In this document: piece after piece, positions 1 through 5,263 of the stretch
How positions within the stretch are numbered: position 1 is the first letter of the stretch
How the letters are laid out: each line of letters opens with the position of its first letter
Assembly (NCBI GenBank): GCA_016191715.1
Contig: JACPVN010000303.1
Span: 1-8,164 of the forward strand
From: Ignavibacteriota bacterium
GTDB taxonomy: Bacteria; Bacteroidota; Ignavibacteria; UBA10030; SZUA-254
DNA: 8,164 nucleotides
Reading direction: 5' to 3'
Translations under genes and position numbers: made by a program
The notes under the pieces: model-generated
Seen by the model: the letters and a program-made list of their open reading frames with translations, nothing else
The model's database searches: none
What the model was told of the DNA's origin: nothing

Positions 1-851
1 CACGCTCAAGCAAGTTAGTAGCGCAACTTATGCCGCGCGGCTTTGAGCCGAAACCCTCGGGTTTGTACTCGGCAATTTTTGCCGTTAGACCATTAGACAA
101 GAAGCGAGTAAACATGAGCGATATGATTATTAACGACGTGCATGATGACCGCATTGTTTGCGGCTTTATGGGACATACGATTGAACTTCCAAAAGACGCA
201 CTCCAACTCGGCATCAAGACGGCGTCGTATTTCAGACGTTTTGAAATTACACCGAAGTATGGTGACTGGGTTCTGAAAAAGCGGTGCAAGGTTTCTACGA
301 CTTTACAGAAGTTGAGTGATGTTAAAATCAATTATAGTTACATTCAGAAGAGTATTGACTATCGCAAAACAAACCTTCTAGTAACGAAACGCCTTGATCT
401 ATCTTCTCCGGGAAGTACATTTATTGCATTCTTCTCAGAAAACGAAATGGTCAGTCCAAATACATTTTATTCTGTTAAATGTGCACCTCCACATGCGCTT
501 GTTATCTGTCTCTGGATAAATTCTGTTTTTGGAATAATACAATTCTTGAATAGAAGAATGGAAACACGTGGAAGTTATTGCGACATCCTGAAAGAAGATC
601 TGATTGAATTCGATGTACCTAGCGTAAAGCAACTTCCTGACAATTTGCTCAAATGGTATGAAGAGAATCGTGAGACAGAATTTCCGACGCTTGCTGAGCA
701 ATTCACAAGCAAGTCACCGAGACGTGGTCTCGATAGGGCAATGATGCTCTGGATGGGCTGGAAGGAATCGGAGGTGGATACCGACCTCGATGCGTTGTAC
801 GTTGCATTGCATGATGAACTTCAACTTTTGAAAAGTGCAATGAAAGGATAA
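1..851 (+). CDS. N6-adenine DNA methyltransferase, C-terminal fragment (target-recognition region)
   Basis: The frame is open from the first complete codon (base 3) to a TAA at 849-851, so the gene starts upstream of the window. The ATG at 30 is probably internal, because in-frame coding continues through it (RSSKLVAQL before the Met). About 282 residues are visible. The early segment with LYSAIFAVRP resembles the end of an N-6 methylase catalytic domain. The middle holds a pattern seen in the specificity region of Type I/IIG-like methylases: NLLVTKRLDL, then SPNTFYSVKC, a leucine-rich LWINSVFGIIQFL, and TRGSYCDILKEDL. The tail (LDRAMMLWMGWKESEVDTDLDALYVALHDEL) matches the usual alpha-helical end of such proteins. 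The catalytic NPPY and SAM motifs would lie upstream and cannot be seen, so activity cannot be judged. The role is DNA adenine methylation for restriction-modification, phage defence or regulation. Class is inferred from overall pattern only, and a restriction-methylase fusion is possible. Confidence 0.72.
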   Translation, partial: RSSKLVAQLMPRGFEPKPSGLYSAIFAVRPLDKKRVNMSDMIINDVHDDRIVCGFMGHTIELPKDALQLGIKTASYFRRFEITPKYGDWVLKKRCKVSTTLQKLSDVKINYSYIQKSIDYRKTNLLVTKRLDLSSPGSTFIAFFSENEMVSPNTFYSVKCAPPHALVICLWINSVFGIIQFLNRRMETRGSYCDILKEDLIEFDVPSVKQLPDNLLKWYEENRETEFPTLAEQFTSKSPRRGLDRAMMLWMGWKESEVDTDLDALYVALHDELQLLKSAMKG

Positions 852-879
852 CGTTTGAAATACAGGCAACGTAAATACC

Positions 880-910
880 TATTACTCATCTACTCAGCAT
901 CTCTACTACT
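880..910 (+). repeat. CTACTCA-type pyrimidine-rich repeat before the nuclease gene
   Basis: The 31 bases before the ATG at 911 are built from imperfect TACTCA/CTACT units (ATTACTCAT, CTACTCAGCAT, CTCTACTACT). The same word recurs in the cluster after the gene (2355-2388). There is no purine-rich Shine-Dalgarno sequence in this leader. A TTGAAA at 855-860 could be a -35 element, but no convincing -10 follows at the usual distance. Confidence 0.5.
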
Positions 911-2305
911 ATGCAAATAGAATTTCTCGGCGCCGCACAAACTGTTACCGGCTCCATGCATCTTCTTCACATCAACGGTAAACGTATTCTTCTTGATTGC
1001 GGATTGTTTCAAGGCAGAAGAGCAGAATCAACTGAACGGAACAGGACGTTTCCCTTCGAGCCGGAATCTATAGACGCGGTGATTCTTTCCCACGCACATA
1101 TTGACCACAGCGGAAATCTTCCCGGTTTGGTGAAACAAGGATACTCGGGACCAATTTTCTGCACGAACGCGACGAAAGATTTATGCAACATCATGCTTGC
1201 CGATAGCGCGCATATTCAGGAGAAGGATGCTGAGTTCATTAATAAGAAACATGCGAAGCGGCATGAACCATTGGTGGAACCGCTCTACACTCCTGAAGAT
1301 GCTGTGCGGGCGATGGAAAGTTTTCAAGCGATTCCCTACAACAAAGAGTTCGATGTTCTTCCGAATGTGCAAGCGAAGTTTGTGGATGCCGGACACATTC
1401 TCGGCTCTGCATCAATTCATCTAACAATCAAAGAAAGCGGAACAACAAAAACACTTGGCTTCACCGGCGATATCGGACGATGGAACATGCCGATTATCCG
1501 CGACCCGCAGTTCATTGGGAACGTTGAAGCGCTCATAAGCGAAAGCACGTACGGCGGAATTCTCCACGACTCGCCCGATGATATGGAGAAAAATTTATCA
1601 AGCGTTCTCCACCGGACATTTGAGCGTGGCGGGAAAGTCATTGTGCCGGCGTTCAGCGTCGGAAGAACTCAGGATATTGTCTATGCTCTTCATAGGTTGA
1701 AAGACGGAAACAACTTACCGTCGTTCCCGATTTATATTGACAGTCCGCTTGCGATTAATGCAACGGAGATTTTCAGGAAACATCGCGAGTGTTACGATGA
1801 AGAAACACGGAAGCACATTCTCGAACATCACGACCCGCTCGGCTTGAGCCAGTTGCACTATGTTCGCTCAGCAGAAGAATCAAAACAACTCAATGACAAA
1901 AAAGAACCGTGCATGATTATTTCTGCATCGGGCATGTGCGAAGCCGGACGCATCGTTCATCATCTTGCAAACAACATAGAAGACGCACGCAACACAATTA
2001 TGATTGTCGGGTATCAGGCTGAACACACATTAGGTCGGAAGCTTGTGGAGAAATTCCCTGAAGTGAAAATGTTTGGAGAGTTTTTCAAACTCCGCGCGGA
2101 GGTGGCTGTGTTTAATTCTTTCTCCGCCCACGCAGACGGAAACGAATTGTTGAAATACATCAACAAGTTTGAGAAGAACCGGTTACAACAAATTTATCTT
2201 GTACATGGAGAACTTGAGCGGCAGGTGAAATTAAAACAAGGATTGAACGGATTGGGGTTTACTCATGTGGAATCACCTGTGAGGGGAAAGAAGTTTGAGT
2301 TGTAG
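911..2305 (+). CDS. MBL-fold beta-CASP ribonuclease (RMMBL domain, TTHA0252/YSH1-like)
   Basis: A complete 464-residue cytosolic zinc nuclease of the beta-CASP family, which trims or cleaves RNA and includes archaeal and eukaryal CPSF73 relatives and the Thermus TTHA0252 RNase. Metal-binding motifs run in the expected order: LLDCG with Asp29, SHAHIDHSG at 60-68 (HxHxDH), DAGHILGSA with His162, and FTGDIGR with Asp187. The beta-CASP insert follows: ESTYG at 211-215 (motif A), VPAFSVGR near 245-252, and SASGMCEAGR at 338-347 with His350/351. The RMMBL end has FNSFSAHADG (His408, motif C) and VHGE (His432). All catalytic positions appear intact and the length is normal. The start at 911 gives the family-typical N-terminus (IEFLGAAQTVTGSMHLL). 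No Shine-Dalgarno is visible. It lies 59 bases downstream of the methylase and is convergent with the next gene. Substrate (mRNA decay or rRNA/tRNA processing) cannot be told from sequence. Confidence 0.95.
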   Translation: MQIEFLGAAQTVTGSMHLLHINGKRILLDCGLFQGRRAESTERNRTFPFEPESIDAVILSHAHIDHSGNLPGLVKQGYSGPIFCTNATKDLCNIMLADSAHIQEKDAEFINKKHAKRHEPLVEPLYTPEDAVRAMESFQAIPYNKEFDVLPNVQAKFVDAGHILGSASIHLTIKESGTTKTLGFTGDIGRWNMPIIRDPQFIGNVEALISESTYGGILHDSPDDMEKNLSSVLHRTFERGGKVIVPAFSVGRTQDIVYALHRLKDGNNLPSFPIYIDSPLAINATEIFRKHRECYDEETRKHILEHHDPLGLSQLHYVRSAEESKQLNDKKEPCMIISASGMCEAGRIVHHLANNIEDARNTIMIVGYQAEHTLGRKLVEKFPEVKMFGEFFKLRAEVAVFNSFSAHADGNELLKYINKFEKNRLQQIYLVHGELERQVKLKQGLNGLGFTHVESPVRGKKFEL

Positions 2306-2314
2306 AGATAGTAA

Positions 2315-2388
2315 GTAGTTGAGTAGTTAAGTACAAAGTAGTTGAGATTAATATTCTCAACTACTCATCATCTCAACTACTCAATTAC
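2315..2388. repeat. Nested inverted-repeat cluster, candidate bidirectional terminator
   Basis: Between two convergent genes lie several copies of GTAGTTGAG and its complement CTCAACTAC. An inner perfect 11-bp stem is AGTAGTTGAGA (2337-2347) against TCTCAACTACT (2355-2365) with a 7-base loop. An outer arm, 2315-2328, pairs with 2375-2388 over 14 positions with one G-T. The outer right arm runs into the last Met codon and the TAA of the minus-strand gene. It could stop transcription from both sides, but there is no run of T after the stem, so this is inferred from position and symmetry. Confidence 0.6.
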
Positions 2389-3932
2389 ATTCCTCCGTTA
2401 TCCGTCCGAATGATAAGTCCATCTGCACCGACAATGGTTTGCGTGTTCGCGTCATGAAGATAGATGCTCTCGAAATGTTTTGAATAATTTGTCGGACGTG
2501 AAATCCAAGTAACACCAGCATCCGTTGTCCGAAAAAGAAAACCGTCGTCACCGACAACCACTCCGCGCAGAGCATCGGTAAAAGCAACCGCCCGCACCGA
2601 CTTCAAACTCGAAATTGTCTGCTCGGTCCACGTCCCACCTCCGTTAAATGTTCGTTTGATTGTTCCCTGAATTCCTACCGCGGTACCGTTGTTCGCATCC
2701 GTAAAATGTACTCCGAGCAATTTGCCGTTCATTGTATCTGATTGGTTCACCCAGATTTGTCCGCCGTTCGTTGTGCTAAACAACGCTTCACCGCCATTCA
2801 GTGTATAACTCCCCACCGCCGTTCCGACATTCAAACCGACAAACGAAACATCTTCGAAATCGTAGCGTTGTTCTTCGAAGATACGCGACCAATTAAGTCC
2901 GCCATCAACGGAACGAATAATGAGTCCCCACCGTACATTTGTCGTGAGCGATGTATAAAAACCAACAGCATAGAACGTGTTTGTTGGCGCAAAATCCACA
3001 CCCTTGAAATGATAATTCGATCCGCCGAAAGACTGTGCAGACCAGGTTGCACCTGCGTCGGTTGTGCGGAGAATTGTCCCCCGTGCGCCAACCACAACGC
3101 CGGTTGTCGTATTTGCAAATGAAACTCCGTACAACGCATTTGCTGAATTGCTGGCAACCTGAATCCATTCATCGCCGCCATTTGTTGAGCGGAGAAGAAT
3201 TCCGTTTTGTCCGACGGCAATTCCTCTTGAATGATTTGTGTTGTATGCGATTCCATACAACGGTTGATCAGTCCCGGTCGCTTGTTGAATCCAACCGATA
3301 ATTTTCGAGACAATATTTGTTTCGCCGGAAACTCCGTCGTTTGAATACGCCCGGACGCGGTAGAAATAATGACGATTGGTGACAAGATTAATGTCGTTGA
3401 AGGTAAGCGAATCAATTTCTGTGCGCGCAAGCTCTCCCCACACGCCATCAACTCCGGTTTTGCGTTCGACAATAAAACCCAACTCGTTTGTTGATTGCTG
3501 TTGCCATTGCAAGCCGATGCTTCTGCTTGTGAGTAGGGTTGCGACTAAGGTTCTCGGACCCGGAAGAATTTCAAACACCTCAAACCCGCGGTCGCTTTCG
3601 TCTCGCACCGAGGGTTCATTCAAACTCGAAATGCGGATAAACGTTTGAGTGGAAACCGACCCGGTAACATACCATCGTTCTTCTCCATCGTTCGGAGTTC
3701 CGCCGAATAATTTTGTGAATGTAACACCATCATCGAATGAGATTTCAATTTTTACGTCGCCGGAAATATTCGCCGATGACCAGCGAATCGTTTGCATCGT
3801 TCCGATTTGCCACCGTTCGCCGCCATTGGGAGATTCAAGCGTAAGCGTTGGTTCCTCTTCAAGAGGTGAATCATCACAGTGGAAAGAAACAATGCCGAGC
3901 ATCAACGTTACAATCAGTAAATATGTTTTCAT
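2385..3932 (-). CDS. Secreted lipoprotein-like protein: Ig-like/KNH, FN3 and YCF48-type seven-Asp-box propeller
   Basis: A 515-residue exported protein. Residues 1-18 form a hydrophobic signal (MKTYLLIVTLMLGIVSFH) ending at Cys19, followed by DD and an acidic linker. This suggests a lipoprotein, although SFHC is a poor lipobox. Residues about 28-120 (SPNGGERWQIG, TIRWSS, DGVTFTKL) resemble the Kre9/KNH-like Ig domain common in Bacteroidota and Ignavibacteria surface proteins. Residues about 124-212 are a fibronectin type III domain (LQWQQQ, FIVERK, YFYRVRAYSNDG). From about 220, a beta-propeller has Asp boxes near 249, 290, 341, 387, 429, 469 and 510 (STNGGDEW, TTDAGATW, SVDGGLNW, TTNGGQIW, TFNGGGTW, TTDAGVTW, RTDNGGM). 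The last box is cut off by the stop. The start has AAGGA (complement of 3939-3943) six bases upstream. There is no type IX sorting tail. The ligand is unknown; the photosystem-assembly role of plant YCF48 should not be transferred. Confidence 0.88.
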   Translation of the reverse strand: MKTYLLIVTLMLGIVSFHCDDSPLEEEPTLTLESPNGGERWQIGTMQTIRWSSANISGDVKIEISFDDGVTFTKLFGGTPNDGEERWYVTGSVSTQTFIRISSLNEPSVRDESDRGFEVFEILPGPRTLVATLLTSRSIGLQWQQQSTNELGFIVERKTGVDGVWGELARTEIDSLTFNDINLVTNRHYFYRVRAYSNDGVSGETNIVSKIIGWIQQATGTDQPLYGIAYNTNHSRGIAVGQNGILLRSTNGGDEWIQVASNSANALYGVSFANTTTGVVVGARGTILRTTDAGATWSAQSFGGSNYHFKGVDFAPTNTFYAVGFYTSLTTNVRWGLIIRSVDGGLNWSRIFEEQRYDFEDVSFVGLNVGTAVGSYTLNGGEALFSTTNGGQIWVNQSDTMNGKLLGVHFTDANNGTAVGIQGTIKRTFNGGGTWTEQTISSLKSVRAVAFTDALRGVVVGDDGFLFRTTDAGVTWISRPTNYSKHFESIYLHDANTQTIVGADGLIIRTDNGGM

Positions 3933-3960
3933 TGGAATTCCTTAGAGACAATAATCAGAG

Positions 3961-3991
3961 CAATAGTATTGAGAAAAGGGAAGAAAACCAA
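3961..3991 (-). promoter_or_regulatory. Candidate promoter of the propeller gene
   Basis: On the minus strand, TTGGTT (3991-3986) and TACTAT (3968-3963) are 17 bases apart. The downstream element reads TACTATTG, one base from the Bacteroidota -7 consensus TAnnTTTG. It lies about 30 bases before the start codon of the gene ending at 2385. This is a motif match only. Confidence 0.35.
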
Positions 3992-3996
3992 GTACG

Positions 3997-4024
3997 TTGA
4001 AATAACAAGTGATTTTTGTATATT
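3997..4024 (+). promoter_or_regulatory. Candidate promoter of the tRNA pair
   Basis: TTGAAA (3997-4002) and TATATT (4019-4024) are separated by 16 bases. The first tRNA starts 19 bases after the second element, a normal distance for a stable-RNA leader. It is divergent from the promoter of the propeller gene, and the two would share about 60 bases of control region. Confidence 0.5.
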
Positions 4025-4043
4025 GGCAAGCCGTTGCAGTACT

Positions 4044-4115
<72 letters not shown>

Positions 4116-4119
4116 CAAC

Positions 4120-4194
4120 CAATGCAAAATGAAAAAGGGAATATGTAAAAAGAATTTCCCTTTGCAGTTTTTTTTCATTTTGAATTTTGCATTG
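4120..4194 (+). repeat. AT-rich foldback between the two tRNAs, possible terminator or processing hairpin
   Basis: Three perfect inverted repeats nest here: CAATGCAAAAT (4120-4130) with ATTTTGCATTG (4184-4194); AAAATGAAAAA (4126-4136) with TTTTTCATTTT (4171-4181); and AAAGGGAA (4134-4141) with TTCCCTTT (4156-4163). The first two share bases, so the fold is alternative or branched. A run of eight T (4168-4175) comes four bases after the inner stem, as in an intrinsic terminator, but the stem is not GC-rich. The end lies three bases before tRNA-Val. Confidence 0.55.
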
Positions 4195-4197
4195 AAT

Positions 4198-4272
4198 GGA
4201 CGCTTAGCTCAGCCGGTTCAGAGCGCCGCCCTTACAAGGCGGAGGTCGCTGGTTCGATCCCAGCAGCGTCCA
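4198..4272 (+). tRNA. tRNA-Val, anticodon TAC (UAC)
   Basis: The acceptor GGACGCT (4198-4204) pairs with AGCGTCC (4265-4271), with discriminator A at 4272. The D arm is GCTC/GAGC with the loop containing GGTT. The anticodon stem is CCGCC/GGCGG with loop CTTACAA, giving anticodon TAC at 4233-4235, which reads GTA and related Val codons. The T arm has TTCGATC. CCA is not encoded (the bases after A are CAC). It lies 82 bases after tRNA-Gly and is probably transcribed with it unless the foldback stops transcription. Confidence 0.97.
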
Positions 4273-4284
4273 CACCAATGGTTT

Positions 4285-4300
4285 CGGAGTACATCCTCCG
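4285..4300 (+). other. Small hairpin after tRNA-Val
   Basis: CGGAG (4285-4289) and CTCCG (4296-4300) form a perfect 5-bp GC-rich stem with a 6-base loop. No T run follows directly (the next T/A-rich stretch starts near 4310). It may be a 3'-end or processing hairpin of the tRNA transcript. Confidence 0.35.
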
Positions 4301-4341
4301 GAGCGAATCTCTTCAAAAATATTATGTCGGGCATTCCGAGA

Positions 4342-4424
4342 ACATTGAACGATTGGTTCAGAGCGTCCCGTCTGTATAGGCGGGAAAGTCGTACCGATTG
4401 ATCGAATCGGGACAGCGTCCACAC
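4342..4424 (+). pseudogene. Probable degenerate tRNA-Val-like copy
   Basis: This stretch repeats pieces of the tRNA-Val just upstream, in the same order. GGTTCAGAGCG occurs at 4215-4225 and 4355-4365. A GGCGG followed shortly by GTCG occurs after each anticodon position. CAGCGTCCACAC occurs at 4264-4275 and 4413-4424. The spacing between first and last shared blocks is 49 in the tRNA and 58 here. Two hairpins sit where anticodon and T arms would be: CCCGTC/GGCGGG (4367-4384) and CCGATT/AATCGG (4394-4410, 5-base loop). The acceptor stem cannot form, because the 5' part does not complement AGCGTCC, and the anticodon loop has the wrong size. It is therefore not a working tRNA. A small repetitive hairpin element that captured tRNA sequence is the alternative. 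Confidence 0.45.
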
Positions 4425-4470
4425 TTCCCTTCTCTTTCACAATTTAATCTTCTTTCACTTTTCATTATCT

Positions 4471-4488
4471 TCCGAAATCAATTTCGGA
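4471..4488 (+). promoter_or_regulatory. Inverted repeat directly before the TSUP start codon
   Basis: TCCGAAAT (4471-4478) and ATTTCGGA (4481-4488) form a perfect 8-bp dyad with a CA centre, ending four bases before the ATG at 4493. The only Shine-Dalgarno-like bases (GGA, 4486-4488) lie inside the right arm, so an RNA hairpin here would hide the ribosome site. As DNA, the dyad could be an operator. The upstream stretch 4425-4470 is pyrimidine-rich, with TCTTTCAC twice (4433-4440, 4451-4458 when read as TCTTTCAC/CTCTTTCAC). Confidence 0.5.
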
Positions 4489-4492
4489 TTCC

Positions 4493-5245
4493 ATGGAACT
4501 TAGTTTTTCAACAACGCTTCTTGTCTGCTCTGTTTTTTTTGTCGTCGCCGGTCTCTACTCATCGGTAGGGCATGGCGGCGCGTCAGGATATCTTGCCGTG
4601 CTATCATTGTTCGCTGTTGCTCAGAAAGAGATGTCAACGACAGCACTCATTCTCAACATAGTCGTGGCGAGCATTGCGTTTGTCTTTTATGTTCGTGCCG
4701 GACATTTTTCATGGAATCTTACATTTCCATTTTTGTTCAGTTCAATTCCGTTGGCATTTGTGGGAGGGCTGGTAGATGTTTCAACCCAATCTTATGCAAT
4801 CTTACTTGCCGCCGCTCTTCTCTTCGCTTCATACAGACTTATCATTCACATAGAAGCCAAAGAAAAAACCTTCCAAACTTCTCCTTCGATGATGATTACA
4901 CTCTTGGCGGGAGCCGTCATCGGATTAGTGTCGGGGATTGTCGGAGTTGGCGGAGGAATTTTTCTTAGTCCGTTGATCTTGCTCATGGGGTGGGCTACTG
5001 CAAAACAAACCTCTGCAACCTCAGCGTTCTTTATTGTAGTCAATTCAATTGCCGGATTATTGGGAAGGCAGTTGGAAGGAAACTTCGTTGTCGGAAACTT
5101 CCTTCCGTTTCTGTTCGCTGCTATTCTTGGCGGAGTGGTCGGTTCTCAGTTAGGAGCGACAATATTTTCTTCTCTTTGGTTGAGAAGAATTCTCGGCTTC
5201 GTTCTCATCATCGCCGCATTCAAACTGATTCTCATTTCATTCTAA
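4493..5245 (+). CDS. TSUP family (TauE/SafE) anion permease
   Basis: A 250-residue inner-membrane protein made almost entirely of hydrophobic segments, the usual length for this family. TSUP proteins move sulfite, sulfoacetate, thiosulfate-type anions or other organic anions, usually outward. The internal duplication is visible: the N-terminal half has GLYSSVGHGGASGYLA (about 20-34), and the C-terminal half has GLVSGIVGVGGGIFLSP (about 144-160), followed by TSATSAFFIVVNSIAGLLGR, a hallmark of the family. The halves are joined by a short polar loop around 120-130 (EAKEKTFQTSPS). The start at 4493 gives the first membrane segment in full. The ribosome site is weak and overlapped by a dyad. It lies downstream of the tRNAs with no clear terminator between, and its stop is 18 bases from the convergent exporter gene. 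No sulfur-metabolism gene is nearby, so the substrate is unknown. Confidence 0.92.
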   Translation: MELSFSTTLLVCSVFFVVAGLYSSVGHGGASGYLAVLSLFAVAQKEMSTTALILNIVVASIAFVFYVRAGHFSWNLTFPFLFSSIPLAFVGGLVDVSTQSYAILLAAALLFASYRLIIHIEAKEKTFQTSPSMMITLLAGAVIGLVSGIVGVGGGIFLSPLILLMGWATAKQTSATSAFFIVVNSIAGLLGRQLEGNFVVGNFLPFLFAAILGGVVGSQLGATIFSSLWLRRILGFVLIIAAFKLILISF

Positions 5246-5263
5246 TCAATATAAGGAAAGGCG

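Noticed and set aside
30..32. ATG at 30 as the true start of the left methyltransferase
   Set aside because: The frame is open and coding-like through the window edge, and the visible part is only the C-terminal region of the family.
880..910. CRISPR-like repeats around 880-910 and 2310-2390
   Set aside because: Units are short, degenerate, without unique spacers, and no cas gene is present.
2831..3472. Long open frame inside the propeller gene in another minus-strand frame
   Set aside because: It lies wholly within a gene with clear domain structure, and its translation shows no domain or repeat pattern.
4264..4424. attL/attR pair of an integrated element at tRNA-Val
   Set aside because: Only about 150 bases lie between the repeats and no integrase is present, so a live element is excluded. 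A relic remains possible and is listed as a finding.
4273..4492. Known riboswitch or T-box ahead of the permease
   Set aside because: Hairpins are present, but no conserved riboswitch core that I can recognise and no T-box sequence.
5246..5263. Terminator between the convergent permease and exporter genes
   Set aside because: The 18-base gap has no stem or T run.
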